Assembly: GCA_900316855.1 (NCBI GenBank)
Contig: ONEK01000012.1
Coordinates: 38,032 to 102,031, forward strand
From: an uncultured Lachnospiraceae bacterium
Lineage (GTDB): Bacteria > Bacillota > Clostridia > Lachnospirales > Lachnospiraceae
DNA length: 64,000 nt
Direction of reading: 5' to 3'
How positions within the stretch are numbered: position 1 is the first letter of the stretch; every line of letters starts with the position of its first letter. Made by a program: the position numbers and the translations under genes. Of the stretch, positions 47,061-56,172 are shown piece by piece. The notes under the pieces are model-generated. The model did no database searches, was not told the origin of the DNA, and worked only from the letters and a program-made list of their open reading frames with translations.

Positions 47061-49049
47061 TTATGAATTTTCTTCCCCCGGCTCCTCGTCCGGGGTTTTC
47101 TCCGGAGGCTCGGGCAGCCCCTTCGCTTCCCGGTAAATCCTCATGAACTCCTTGCCGGTGATCGTCTCTTCCCGGATGAGATAGTCCGCGATCTGATCCA
47201 TCACGTCCATATTGTCGGACAGGATTTCCTTCGCCTCCCGGTAGCAGTCGTCCATAATGCGGCGAACCTCTTCATCGACTGCCGCGGCAGTCGCATCCGC
47301 GCAGTTCATGGCCGCCCTGCCCTCCAGATACTGGCTCTCGATCGTCGCGAGACCCATCAGGCCGAACCGGTCGCTCATGCCGTACTGGGTGACCATCGCA
47401 CGTGCAATCTTTGTCGCCTTCTCAATATCATTGGAGGCGCCTGTCGTCACGGACCGAAACTTCAGCTCCTCCGACGCACGGCCTCCCAGGAGGCCCACGA
47501 TCATATCATGCAGTTCCTCCTTGGAATTGAGGAATTTCTCCTCCTCCGGAACCTGCATGACATAGCCCAGTGCACCCATGGTACGGGGAACGATGGTAAT
47601 TTTCTGCACCGGCTCGGAATTTTTCTGCACGGCGTTGATCAGGGCGTGACCGACCTCGTGATACGAGACGATCTTCCGCTCCTTTGCGCTCATAACACGG
47701 TCCTTTTTCTCCTTGCCGACAAGAACCTGCTCCACTGCTTCCAGCAGGTCCTTCTGCGATACAAATTCACGGTGTTCCTTCACCGCATTGATCGCCGCCT
47801 CGTTGATCATATTGGCAAGGTCCGAGCCGACAGCGCCGGATGTTGCAAGTGCAATGGCATGAAGGTCCACTGACTCGTCCATTTTCACATCCCTGGAGTG
47901 AACCTTCAGGATGGAGACACGCCCCTTCAGATCCGGCTTGTCCACGATAATCCGACGGTCAAAGCGGCCCGGACGCAGCAGTGCCTTGTCCAGGATTTCA
48001 GGACGGTTCGTCGCGCCGAGGACGAGAATACCCTTTGTGGGGTCGAAGCCGTCCATTTCGGACAGCAGCTGATTCAGGGTCTGCTCACGTTCCTCGTTGC
48101 CTCCGCCGTATTTGGAATCACGGGACCTTCCGATCGCGTCTATTTCATCAATGAAGATGATACAGGGAGCGTTCTTCGTTGCTTCCCGGAACAGATCCCT
48201 CACACGGGAGGCACCGACACCGACATACAGTTCAATGAAATCAGAGCCCGTCAGGGAGAAGAACGGCACATGTGCCTCTCCGGCAACCGCCCGGGCGAGC
48301 AGGGTTTTGCCAGTACCGGGAGGGCCGACCAGAAGAGCTCCCTTCGGGAGCTTGGCACCGATCTTCACATAGCGTCCCGGATTGTGCAGAAAATCCACCA
48401 CTTCCTGCAGTGATTCCTTGGCTTCGTCCTCGCCTGCCACATCCGCAAATGTCACCCCGGTGTCGCGCTGGACATATTCCTTTGCGTTGGACCTGCCGAC
48501 ACCGCCCATCATGCCGCCGCCCTTTGACATCCTGCGGAACAGCAGCGACAGCAATGCCCACATCAGTACGATAGGCAGGATATAACTGACGATCACCGAG
48601 ACGATCATGCCGGACGAGTCCGGCACGGAGCGCTGCACGAGGACATTTTTGTCCAGAAGGCGCTGCGTCAGCGTATCATCATCCTCCGCCTTTCCGGTGT
48701 AGTACCTGATCCTGGCTTCCGCATCCAGCACACCGCTGACACGCGGCGCGATATCAATCCGGTCATCTCCGATTTCAACCCGGGCAACCTGATCCGACTG
48801 CAGCATTTCAATGAAGCGGGTGTAGGTAATCTCCGTCTGCTGGCTGGTCGTATCGCGCATGAAATAACTGATGCAGAGTATCATGACCAGCGCAAGCGTC
48901 AGAAAGAAAAACCAGTTCTGCCGCGGCTGCTGGTTCCGGTTGCCGCCTCCGTTATTCCCGCCGCCGTTTCCGCGGCTGCTGGTTCCGCTGTCATCGCCCC
49001 CGAATCCAAAGGGGTCAAATGCAAGGATTCTGTCCCTGAATTTCTTCAA
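47061..49049 (-). CDS. ftsH: ATP-dependent zinc metalloprotease FtsH
   Basis: This 662-residue membrane AAA protease has two transmembrane segments (around residues 46-64 and 145-170), Walker [17 protein letters not shown], Walker [13 protein letters not shown], the SRH region [21 protein letters not shown] and the zinc site HEVGHALI. A Gly/Asn/Arg-rich low-complexity stretch (residues 16-42) precedes the first membrane segment, longer than in Bacillus FtsH. It ends in an acidic Pro/Glu tail. Confidence 0.98.
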   Translation of the reverse strand: MKKFRDRILAFDPFGFGGDDSGTSSRGNGGGNNGGGNRNQQPRQNWFFFLTLALVMILCISYFMRDTTSQQTEITYTRFIEMLQSDQVARVEIGDDRIDIAPRVSGVLDAEARIRYYTGKAEDDDTLTQRLLDKNVLVQRSVPDSSGMIVSVIVSYILPIVLMWALLSLLFRRMSKGGGMMGGVGRSNAKEYVQRDTGVTFADVAGEDEAKESLQEVVDFLHNPGRYVKIGAKLPKGALLVGPPGTGKTLLARAVAGEAHVPFFSLTGSDFIELYVGVGASRVRDLFREATKNAPCIIFIDEIDAIGRSRDSKYGGGNEEREQTLNQLLSEMDGFDPTKGILVLGATNRPEILDKALLRPGRFDRRIIVDKPDLKGRVSILKVHSRDVKMDESVDLHAIALATSGAVGSDLANMINEAAINAVKEHREFVSQKDLLEAVEQVLVGKEKKDRVMSAKERKIVSYHEVGHALINAVQKNSEPVQKITIVPRTMGALGYVMQVPEEEKFLNSKEELHDMIVGLLGGRASEELKFRSVTTGASNDIEKATKIARAMVTQYGMSDRFGLMGLATIESQYLEGRAAMNCADATAAAVDEEVRRIMDDCYREAKEILSDNMDVMDQIADYLIREETITGKEFMRIYREAKGLPEPPEKTPDEEPGEENS

Positions 49050-49145
49050 ACTATTGCCCTTCCCATATCATGTCTGGCGGATCCGGGCATCAGTCCGGCT
49101 TCCGGGCAGGCCCGGGCCGGGTTGATACCTGGTCCTTTACGTCAG

Positions 49146-49174
49146 ATTATAGTCAAAGTTTGAATTGTGGGCAA
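49146..49174 (-). promoter_or_regulatory. Sigma-A-type promoter of ftsH
   Basis: TTGCCC, 17 bases, TATAAT on the minus strand, about 95 bases before the ftsH ATG. The leader contains GC-rich palindromes. The region is shared with the divergent alaX gene. Confidence 0.8.
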
Positions 49175-49236
49175 TCTTTTTCCCGATTCCGGAAAAATGA
49201 TAGTATGATAGCAGGGCCTGATCTAAGGAGGAAGCT

Positions 49237-50436
49237 GTGAATACCATTAAATACTATGATGATACCCCATATGAAACCGCCTTCTCTTCCAGGGTTATTT
49301 CCGCTTCTCCCGGCAGGGAAAACGGAACACTGGATGTCATTCTCGAGGGGACGCTGTTTTTCCCCGAGGAAGGCGGACAGACACCGGACCGCGGAACACT
49401 GGCGGGGCACCGCGTGCTGGACGTACAGATCAGGGAGGGTATCATCACCCATACACTTTCCGGAGCGGGAGAGCCCATTGCCGCGGGACAGACGGTCAGC
49501 GGTACCATTGATTGGGAACACCGCTATTCCAATATGCAGAATCACACCGGTGAGCACATCCTGTCCGGTCTGCTGCACAGTCTCTACGGTTATGAAAACG
49601 TCGGCTTCCGCCTGAGTGACCATACGGTCACTCTGGACACCTCCGGCCAGCTGTCGGATGATCAGATTCTGGACCTGGAGAAAAAAGCCAACGAGGTCAT
49701 CTGGCGGAATGTCCCCGTCACCTGTTCCTATCCGGACCCGGCGGCTCTTGCTGCGCTTTCCTATCGCAGCAAGAAGGAAATCGACGGACCGGTGAGGATC
49801 GTCACGATTGAAGGGGTAGACGCCTGCGCATGCTGCGCTCCTCATGTGCGCCGCACCGGGGAGATCGGCTCCATCCGGATTCTGGATGTGCTGCACACCC
49901 GGACGAACATGCGGCTGACCATTGTCTGCGGCGTCCGCGCTATCGAGATGGAACAGGCAAGACAGTCACAGGTTTCCAGGGTCTCTCATCTGGTCAATGA
50001 GCCTCAGGAGACCATTGCTGACGGCGTGCAGCGTCTTCTCGATCAGCTTGCTTCCTGCCAAGAGGAAATCCGGAATCTCCATGCTGCCTATGTGGACAAC
50101 CGGCTTCAGGCAATCCGTTCTGCGCTCCCGGACGATCCCTCATCCCGTGATGAGTGGATTTTCGAGTTCTCCCTGGATAACCTGACGCAGCGGAAATTCA
50201 TGAACGGTTTATGTGATCTGGGATTTCGTTACGCAGGGGTTTTCGTCGGAGGAGATGAAACCGGCTATCACTATCTCATCGGTGGCCGCGGTGCAGATGC
50301 CCGTATCATCAACCAGCACCTGAAGGACAGTCTCGGAGCCCATGGCGGCGGAAAGCCGGACATGGTTCAGGGTTCCGTTGCGGCAGATAAGGAAAGGATA
50401 CTGAAAGTACTTGACACAGGCACTGAAAACAATTAA
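49237..50436 (+). CDS. alaX: Alanyl-tRNA editing protein AlaX (long type with DHHA1)
   Basis: This 399-residue trans-editing factor hydrolyses misacylated Ser- or Gly-tRNA-Ala. Residues 1-235 contain the editing domain with the zinc ligands NHTGEHILSGLL and ACACCAPHVRRTGEIG. The C-terminal part has a coiled-coil linker and a DHHA1-like domain (GADARIINQHLKDSLGAHGGGKPDMVQGS). GTG start with AAGGAGG six bases upstream. Divergent from ftsH. Confidence 0.94.
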   Translation: MNTIKYYDDTPYETAFSSRVISASPGRENGTLDVILEGTLFFPEEGGQTPDRGTLAGHRVLDVQIREGIITHTLSGAGEPIAAGQTVSGTIDWEHRYSNMQNHTGEHILSGLLHSLYGYENVGFRLSDHTVTLDTSGQLSDDQILDLEKKANEVIWRNVPVTCSYPDPAALAALSYRSKKEIDGPVRIVTIEGVDACACCAPHVRRTGEIGSIRILDVLHTRTNMRLTIVCGVRAIEMEQARQSQVSRVSHLVNEPQETIADGVQRLLDQLASCQEEIRNLHAAYVDNRLQAIRSALPDDPSSRDEWIFEFSLDNLTQRKFMNGLCDLGFRYAGVFVGGDETGYHYLIGGRGADARIINQHLKDSLGAHGGGKPDMVQGSVAADKERILKVLDTGTENN

Positions 50437-51304
50437 GAGAAATTTCCACAGGCTCCGTGTGCGGGATATTCTGTATATTCTGATCGGAAGCACACTGACA
50501 GCCTTTGCAACCCAGTATATCTTCGACCCGTCGGGGCTGATTACCGGCGGTGTATCGGGACTTTCCATCATCATTAAATATCTGTCCGGCAGGTATTTCA
50601 CCTTCACGGTTCCGCTGTGGATGTCCAACCTCATCCTGAATCTGCCGATCTTCCTGTTCGCGTGGAAAACAGACGGTTTCCGCTCCATCATCCGCACAGG
50701 ACTCGGATGGCTTGTGATGACGGCGGAGCTGTACTTCTTCCCCGAATATGAACTGATTCACGACAATCTTCTCCTGGTATCCCTGTACGGCGGTATTCTG
50801 TTCGGTGCGGGAACGGGTATCCTTCTGCTCGCAAGGGCGACATCCGGAGGAACGGATATGCTGGGAACCTCTCTGCACAAATATTTCCGCCAGTATTCCA
50901 TCGGAACCATCATTCAGGTCCTGGACGGAAGCGTTGTGATACTGGGTGCTTTCGTTTTCAATATTGAGCACACGCTCTATGCGCTCATTTCCGTTTATAT
51001 TATGGGAAAAATAACCGATGCGATCATCAGCCGCGGCAAGAAAGCCAGGATGGCGATGATTATTTCATCCTGCAGCCGGGAAATTGCGCAGGATATCCTC
51101 ACAGACCTGGACCGCGGAATCACAGGCCTTACCGGGAAGGGACTCTACACCGGCAGGGACCGCACGATCCTCGTCTGTATCTGTTCCAACAAGGATATTG
51201 TGGATATGAAGGATATTGTGAAGAAGTATGATCCCAAAGCCTTCTTCGTCATCACCAATGTCTCGGAGGCCATGGGTGAAGGCTTTGTCGAGCACTGGAG
51301 CTGA
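50411..51304 (+). CDS. YitT family membrane protein
   Basis: This 297-residue protein has about five or six transmembrane segments (residues 17-205, including ITGGVSGLSIIIKYL and LLARATSGGTDMLG) and a C-terminal cytosolic DUF2179 domain (AMIISSCSREIAQDIL through FFVITNVSEAMGEGF). The family is widespread in Firmicutes without a firm function. The TTG start overlaps alaX by 26 bases and has only a weak ribosome binding site; a GTG at 50459 is an alternative. Confidence 0.88.
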   Translation: MTQALKTIKRNFHRLRVRDILYILIGSTLTAFATQYIFDPSGLITGGVSGLSIIIKYLSGRYFTFTVPLWMSNLILNLPIFLFAWKTDGFRSIIRTGLGWLVMTAELYFFPEYELIHDNLLLVSLYGGILFGAGTGILLLARATSGGTDMLGTSLHKYFRQYSIGTIIQVLDGSVVILGAFVFNIEHTLYALISVYIMGKITDAIISRGKKARMAMIISSCSREIAQDILTDLDRGITGLTGKGLYTGRDRTILVCICSNKDIVDMKDIVKKYDPKAFFVITNVSEAMGEGFVEHWS

Positions 51305-51339
51305 ACACACCCCTGTACGAAGCCTTCCGGCGGTTTGCG

Positions 51340-51465
51340 TTATTCGCGCTCTTCCGGCTTCTCATAGCTTGTGACGGTTGCCACTGCCGATATGACGGCA
51401 ATCAGGACTGCCACCACCACCATCGCTCCGAATACTCCAAGTGCAATTGCCACACCCTGACTCAT
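51340..51465 (-). CDS. Small single-pass membrane peptide, 41 residues
   Basis: An ATG preceded by GAGGGG seven bases upstream opens a 41-codon frame. It encodes a short polar start (MSQG), a hydrophobic span of about 30 residues (VAIALGVFGAMVVVAVLIAV and on), and a charged tail ending KPEERE. A TATACT lies about 60 bases upstream without a clear -35. The hydrophobic core and strong ribosome binding site support a real gene; no family recognised. Confidence 0.6.
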   Translation of the reverse strand: MSQGVAIALGVFGAMVVVAVLIAVISAVATVTSYEKPEERE

Positions 51466-51544
51466 AATGTTCCCCTCTTTCATACACTGATGCCTGCGGG
51501 ACTATCTGCAGTATAACATGCTGCGCCCCGGACCGGGGAAATTT

Positions 51545-52282
51545 TCATTCCTGTCCGGGAAGGTCCAGGCGCCCGGTGTACAGTGTTCCGTCCTCCGTCC
51601 GGTCCGCACGGATCACAAACGGAAAGCGGTTGCACTGCGTGCACAGATAAAAGTCCTCGATGGGAAAGACCTCCTGTGAGGCTGCGTCAAAAAAGTGCCT
51701 GCCCCAGGTGCTTTTCAGACCGTCCGCCCTCTGCTGGATATCAAACTGATCCGCATCCGGATGCCGGACGGCTTCCGGATGTTTCAGAAGGTACTCCAGA
51801 TACCTCGCGCACAGCACATCCTCCCCTGCCGTCTCGAGCCCTGCCTTCCCCATGGCGACGATGGATACCTCCCCGGGGTTCCGGGACAGAATATACGCCG
51901 CTGCCGCCCTGGCATTGACCAGGCTGGCTGTCATGATTTCCGTCGCGCCTGCCGCCGCCGCATTCACAATGCCCTGTGTGCCGGCACTCGTCGTATGGAT
52001 GATGGTCTTCCCACGGAAATCCGTTCCCCGCGCCTGGGAAGGGGAGTTGCCGAAATCACAGCCCCTGACCCTTGCGCCCTTTCTCTCTCCGAACAGATAA
52101 TAATCCGGATGTGTCTTCTTCATGGCAAAGGCATCCTCCAGCTTCCCGATGGGATAGCACCGGCTGGCACCCGCATCAAACAGATAACATTCCAGCGAGA
52201 ATGCCCTGAACACATCAATGATAACCGCAAGGCCCTTTGCCTCTTTCGCCCCTTCTATCAGTTCGAGAATACGAACCTTCAT
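51545..52282 (-). CDS. 2-phosphosulfolactate phosphatase family protein (ComB-like)
   Basis: This 245-residue protein matches the ComB family: VIIDVFRAFSLECYLFDAGA near the N-terminus, FGERKGARVRGCDFGNSP and TIIHTTSAGTQGIVNAA. In methanogens ComB acts in coenzyme M synthesis. In Firmicutes the same family is common and its substrate unproven. The ATG at 52282 has AGAGG upstream; the frame is open 15 codons further. Confidence 0.85.
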   Translation of the reverse strand: MKVRILELIEGAKEAKGLAVIIDVFRAFSLECYLFDAGASRCYPIGKLEDAFAMKKTHPDYYLFGERKGARVRGCDFGNSPSQARGTDFRGKTIIHTTSAGTQGIVNAAAAGATEIMTASLVNARAAAAYILSRNPGEVSIVAMGKAGLETAGEDVLCARYLEYLLKHPEAVRHPDADQFDIQQRADGLKSTWGRHFFDAASQEVFPIEDFYLCTQCNRFPFVIRADRTEDGTLYTGRLDLPGQE

Positions 52283-52330
52283 TTCGTTCACGCCTCTTTT
52301 CCCGGAAGCCGCTGCTGCTGACTCCATTCC

Positions 52331-52339
52331 TGCTATAAT
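52331..52339 (+). promoter_or_regulatory. Perfect extended -10 promoter before the structured region
   Basis: TGCTATAAT on the plus strand is a perfect extended -10 element. Transcription would start near 52346 and run through all the hairpin elements to the SDR gene at 52712. No strong -35 visible. Confidence 0.55.
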
Positions 52340-52490
52340 ATGACATAAGGGTCAAAAGTACCAAATCGACTTCGGGCTTGCCCGAAAGGCGATTTGGACT
52401 TGGGACCCGCCAAACATCCGAAAGTAGCGCAAAGCGAAGCGGTGCGCGGATTTCTTTGCCTTGAAAAATACTTTTGACACCTTAATCATA
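52339..52490. repeat. Structured element 1: long outer stem enclosing two hairpins
   Basis: GTCAAAAGTA (52351-52360) pairs perfectly with TACTTTTGAC (52469-52478). The stem extends outwards through AAGG/CCTT and TATGA/TCATA. Inside are a hairpin with CCAAATCG/CGATTTGG and TTCGGGC/GCCCGAA, and a second with ATCCG/CGGAT and GCGC pairs. This makes a multi-branched fold of about 150 bases. No convincing coding frame. Could be a non-coding RNA, a miniature transposable element with terminal inverted repeats, or both. Confidence 0.65.
52349..52408. repeat. Hairpin repeat element, copy B
   Basis: Matches copy A at 27140-27197: GGGTC and GGGACCC at the ends, AAATCG/CGATTT, then TTCGGGCTTGCCCGAA in the middle. 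Base changes between the copies are mostly in the arms and leave the stems largely paired, which supports a structural constraint. Confidence 0.8.
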
Positions 52491-52501
52491 ATATGATTAC
52501 A

Positions 52502-52563
52502 GTGTCAATAACTCATGCCCCACGTCAGGCTTGCCTGTAAGTGGGGCAATAAGTTATTGACAC
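52502..52563. repeat. Structured element 2: perfect nested hairpin
   Basis: GTGTCAATAACT pairs with AGTTATTGACAC (12 of 12), enclosing TGCCCCAC/GTGGGGCA (8 of 8) and CAGGC/GCCTG. The 62-base element is almost wholly paired. Its GTGTCA arm can instead pair with TGACAC at 52475-52480 via TAATCAT/ATGATTA, giving an alternative fold with element 1. Confidence 0.8.
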
Positions 52564-52564
52564 G

Positions 52565-52618
52565 CCCCACAATGAGCATGAAGTGGTGTGAAACACCACG
52601 AGAATGCGAATTGTGGGG
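52565..52618. repeat. Structured element 3: nested hairpin next to the SDR gene
   Basis: CCCCACAAT pairs with ATTGTGGGG (9 of 9), enclosing GCAT/ATGC and GTGGTGT/ACACCAC. It starts two bases after element 2 ends and finishes about 95 bases before the SDR ATG. Together elements 1-3 fill the otherwise gene-free stretch 52340-52620. Confidence 0.75.
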
Positions 52619-52711
52619 GAGGATTGTGGAAGCTGCGAAGCAATTCGTATGGCATTGATCTTCTTCCGCCCAATCATGATAGCACAGATGGAGCCGGGGA
52701 CAGGAGCTGTA

Positions 52712-53533
52712 ATGGAAACCGAAAGAAAACGGAAAATCGCAATCATCACCGGAGCATCCAGCGGCCTTGGCCGCGAATATGTCCGGTGTCTGGACCGCCG
52801 GAATGCGGAATATCATGACGGCCACGCTGCAGAGCCGCTCTATGACGAATTCTGGGTCATCGCAAGGCGGCAGGAGCGCCTCGAAGCCCTGCAGGATGAG
52901 GTGCGGACTCCTCTTGTCATACTGCCCCTGGACCTTACTGCCCGGGACACCGTTGATACATTGTCTTCCCTGCTGCAGAAGCAGCAGCCCGACGTCCGCA
53001 TGCTGATCAGCGCAGCAGGCTTTGGCAAGATCGGAAGCTGTGAGGAAATTCCTCTGCAGGAGGCGGACCGGATGATCGATCTCAACTGCCGTGCCGCCGT
53101 GGATGTGACGCAGGTGTGCATCCCCTTTATGAGTTCCGGCTCTCATATCATGGAGATCTGCTCTACCGCCGCTTTCCAGCCCCTGCAGTATCTGAACGTC
53201 TACGCCGCTTCCAAGGCATTCCTGTACCGGTACTCCCGTGCGCTTTGCGCCGAGCTGTGGAGCCGCAGGATCCTCGTCACAGCCGTCTGCCCCTACTGGA
53301 TCGGAAACACCGGGTTCATACCCTGCGCAAAGTCCACTTCCGGCGCGGACAGGATTCACAGTTTTCCGTTTTCGGGCCGCGCAGAGGAAGTTGCGGAGCG
53401 CTCACTTTCAGACACTATGCTGGGGCTTTCGGTCTCCACACCGGGCATCTTCTGTTCCATTCACCGGGTACTGGCCAGACTGCTGCCGGCAGAACTCGCC
53501 ATGGCAGGCTGGGAGCTTGTGCGCCGGCTGTAG
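52712..53533 (+). CDS. Short-chain dehydrogenase/reductase
   Basis: This 273-residue NAD(P)-dependent oxidoreductase has the Rossmann motif IITGASSGLGREYVR and the catalytic tetrad Ser...YAASK (LNVYAASKAFLYRYS). Substrate unknown. I chose the ATG at 52712 because AGGAG lies five bases upstream and the family N-terminus starts there; the open frame back to 52604 runs into the third hairpin element. Probably transcribed through the structured leader. Confidence 0.9.
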   Translation: METERKRKIAIITGASSGLGREYVRCLDRRNAEYHDGHAAEPLYDEFWVIARRQERLEALQDEVRTPLVILPLDLTARDTVDTLSSLLQKQQPDVRMLISAAGFGKIGSCEEIPLQEADRMIDLNCRAAVDVTQVCIPFMSSGSHIMEICSTAAFQPLQYLNVYAASKAFLYRYSRALCAELWSRRILVTAVCPYWIGNTGFIPCAKSTSGADRIHSFPFSGRAEEVAERSLSDTMLGLSVSTPGIFCSIHRVLARLLPAELAMAGWELVRRL

Positions 53534-53588
53534 GGTACTCCGCATCCGGGGCCGCATAACGGATATTTGGAAATAGAAAGGCAGCGAA

Positions 53589-54395
53589 ATGATACTGGCT
53601 ATTGATGCCGGAAATACACACACCATCATAGGCTGTGTGAATGAAAAGACCAATCAGGTTGTGCAGACCATGCAGATGTGCACCAGCACGCAGGGTACCG
53701 CCTATGAATACGCGGTTACCATGAAACAGATCATGGAGCTTGCCGGTGTAGATCCGAGGGGATTTGACGGTGCCATCATCGCCTCGGTCGTTCCGCAGAT
53801 CAATCTTGTGCTGTCCAAGGCTGTACGGCTCATTACGGGCTGCAGGCCGATGGTTCTGGGAGCCGGGATCCGGACCGGGCTCAATATCCGTCTCGACGAT
53901 CCCGGCACCATTGCCGGCGATCTGGTTGCCACAGCGGTAGCTGCGAAGGAGGAGTATCCGCTCCCTGCCATTATCGTCGATATGGGAACAGCAACGACCA
54001 TCACGATCGTGGATCAGGGAGGCAGGTATCTGGGCGGCTGCATCATGCCCGGCGTCGGGATTTCCATGGACGCGCTGGCAAGGGAAACCGCACTTCTTCC
54101 CAGCATTGATTATTCCGCTCCCCGGAAAGTGATCGGGACCAACACGATAGACTGTATGCGCAGCGGCATCGTTTTCGGGTCCGCAGGCGCAATCGACGGA
54201 GTCATCGACCGCTATGAGAAGGAACTCGGGACTGTCGGCAGCATTGTCGCAACCGGAGGCATGGGAAGACTGATCGCACCCTACTGCTCTCATAAGATCA
54301 TCATCGATAACCGCCTGCTGCTGAAGGGACTTGGCTATATTTATAACAAAAATCTGGAGACCAAAGTCTCCAGATCTTCCAGTCACAAGTCGTAA
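53589..54395 (+). CDS. coaX: Type III pantothenate kinase CoaX
   Basis: This 268-residue ASKHA-fold kinase performs the first step of coenzyme A synthesis. N-terminal ILAIDAGNTHTIIGCV with the phosphate-binding Asp, VVPQIN, DPGTIAGDLVATAVAA and VDMGTATTITIVD are diagnostic. AAAGGCAGCGAA precedes the ATG. Its last codons overlap the terminator of the convergent mrp gene. Confidence 0.96.
   Translation: MILAIDAGNTHTIIGCVNEKTNQVVQTMQMCTSTQGTAYEYAVTMKQIMELAGVDPRGFDGAIIASVVPQINLVLSKAVRLITGCRPMVLGAGIRTGLNIRLDDPGTIAGDLVATAVAAKEEYPLPAIIVDMGTATTITIVDQGGRYLGGCIMPGVGISMDALARETALLPSIDYSAPRKVIGTNTIDCMRSGIVFGSAGAIDGVIDRYEKELGTVGSIVATGGMGRLIAPYCSHKIIIDNRLLLKGLGYIYNKNLETKVSRSSSHKS
54347..54375 (-). terminator. 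Intrinsic terminator of mrp, inside the 3' end of coaX
   Basis: ATCTGGAGAC and GTCTCCAGAT form a perfect 10-base-pair stem with a 4-base loop, followed by TTTTT on the minus strand. It ends mrp transcripts and lies in the coding sequence of coaX. Confidence 0.75.
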
Positions 54396-54434
54396 AGCTC
54401 CCTGCCCAGTGTAAGCGGCGTTGCTGCCATTCCT

Positions 54435-55271
54435 TCAGTCCAGGGCAGGCAGGGCCTCCGTGAGTCCGCTCAGGTCGAAGTCCTCGAAATATTCGAATGT
54501 CCCCTCGTCCATTGCTTTCGCCAATGCCGGATTAATCGGAAGGGAAGCAATCAGCCTGGTGTCCTCCTTTTCCGCAGCCTCCTGTGCATGGCTTTCCCCG
54601 AAAATCGGAATCCTTTCGCCGCAGTGCGGACAGGTTACATAGCTCATGTTCTCGATCATGCCAAGAATCGGAACATTCATGGACTTCGCCATGTTCACCG
54701 CCTTTTCCACGATCATGGATACCAGATCCTGCGGCGTGGTGACAATGATGATGCCATCCACCGGCAGGGACTGAAATACGGTAAGCGGTACATCCCCGGT
54801 TCCCGGAGGCATGTCCACGAACATGTAGTCTACATCACCCCAGTCCACATCGGTCCAGAACTGCTTGATGACACCGGCAACGACCGGTCCTCTCCAGATG
54901 ACGGGCTGTGTTTCGTCCTCCATCAGAAGATTCATGGACATCACTTTGATGCCGGTCTGGGTCTTTGCAGGAACCAGCGTTCCGCCCTCCCCGTCCGGAT
55001 TCACATTTTCCACTTCAATGTCTTCACTGGTAACGCCGAACATTTTCGGAATACTGGGGCCTGTGATATCACAGTCCATGATGGCAGTCCGGAAGCCGTT
55101 CCGGAGGCTCCACATGGCACAAAGGCCGGTGACGGAGGACTTTCCTACGCCGCCCTTGCCGGATACTACACCGACCATCTTCTTCACATGGGAAGCAGGA
55201 TTGGCCGGCACCCGGAAGTTCGCCTTCGGCATGGGAATCCTGCCCTGTTCGTTTTTATTCTCTTCGCTCAT
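54435..55271 (-). CDS. mrp: Mrp/NBP35-family iron-sulfur cluster carrier ATPase
   Basis: This 278-residue P-loop ATPase is thought to carry Fe-S clusters to target proteins. It has the deviant Walker A VVSGKGGVGKSSVTGL, MDCDITGPSIPKMFG, VDMPPGTGDVPLTVFQ, and the cluster-binding CPHC (YVTCPHCGERIPIFGES). The ATG at 55271 follows GGAGCAAT; the longer frame is not conserved. There is no N-terminal DUF59 domain. Confidence 0.95.
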   Translation of the reverse strand: MSEENKNEQGRIPMPKANFRVPANPASHVKKMVGVVSGKGGVGKSSVTGLCAMWSLRNGFRTAIMDCDITGPSIPKMFGVTSEDIEVENVNPDGEGGTLVPAKTQTGIKVMSMNLLMEDETQPVIWRGPVVAGVIKQFWTDVDWGDVDYMFVDMPPGTGDVPLTVFQSLPVDGIIIVTTPQDLVSMIVEKAVNMAKSMNVPILGMIENMSYVTCPHCGERIPIFGESHAQEAAEKEDTRLIASLPINPALAKAMDEGTFEYFEDFDLSGLTEALPALD

Positions 55272-55381
55272 ATTGCTCCTTCTGCATCGAGTGAAATCCG
55301 CGGAGGCGGTTTCAATCGTGTGATTCGTCATGAAAATTCCGACCCGGCGGGATTTCCCGCCTCCGCCTCATGATATCTGCC

Positions 55382-56140
55382 TCAGCGGATCAGAAGTCCC
55401 ACCGGGCAATGGTCGGAGCCCATCACATCCGTATAAATCATCGCATCCTTCAGGCGCGGTTCCAGGGATTTGGAAACGATGAAATAATCGATCCGCCACC
55501 CCGTATTGTTCTCACGCGCATGAAACCGGTAGGACCACCAGGAATACACCTGCTCCTTATCCGGATAAAAATACCGGAACGTGTCCGTAAAGCCATTCGA
55601 CAGGAGCACTGTCATTTTGGCACGCTCCTCATCCGTAAAGCCTGCGTGATGATGATTAGCCTTCGGATTCTTAATGTCAATTTCCTCATGGGCAACGTTC
55701 AGATCCCCGCAGAAGATGACCGGTTTATTCCGCCCCAGTCCCCGGATATAGGACAGGAATGCGTCCTCCCATTCCATCCGGTAAGGGAGACGTTCCAGGC
55801 CTTCCTTGGAATTCGGCACATATTCCGTGATGAGGTAATAGTCCGGATACTCCAGGGTGATCACCCGCCCCTCGTGGTCATGCTCCGGAATCCCAAGCCC
55901 GTAAGTGACCTTCGACGGCTCGGTTTTCGTGAAGACCGCAGTCCCGGAATAGCCTTTCTTCTCGGCATAATTCCAGTACTGATGATAGCCGGGCAGCGTC
56001 ACCTCGAGCTGACCTTCCGAGAGCTTGGTCTCCTGAAGGCAGAGGGCATCCGGCTGCTCCCGCTGTACGAATTCATAAAAGCAGTTGTTGCGGATGCATG
56101 CCCGGAGGCCATTGACATTCCATGAAATGAGTTTCTGCAT
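55382..56140 (-). CDS. xthA: Exodeoxyribonuclease III / AP endonuclease
   Basis: This 252-residue exonuclease-endonuclease-phosphatase fold enzyme acts in base excision repair. It has LISWNVNGLRACIR at the N-terminus, LCLQETKLSEGQ with the metal-binding Glu, FCGDLNVAHEEIDI, and the C-terminal YFIVS...GSDHCPVGL with the catalytic Asp-His. Complete and of standard length. Confidence 0.96.
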   Translation of the reverse strand: MQKLISWNVNGLRACIRNNCFYEFVQREQPDALCLQETKLSEGQLEVTLPGYHQYWNYAEKKGYSGTAVFTKTEPSKVTYGLGIPEHDHEGRVITLEYPDYYLITEYVPNSKEGLERLPYRMEWEDAFLSYIRGLGRNKPVIFCGDLNVAHEEIDIKNPKANHHHAGFTDEERAKMTVLLSNGFTDTFRYFYPDKEQVYSWWSYRFHARENNTGWRIDYFIVSKSLEPRLKDAMIYTDVMGSDHCPVGLLIR

Positions 56141-56172
56141 ATTCTCTCCCGCATCAGCGGATCATCCGGAAC

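Noticed and set aside
52604..52711. N-terminal extension of the SDR into the third hairpin element
   Set aside because: The SDR family N-terminus and a good ribosome binding site are at 52712; the extension has neither.
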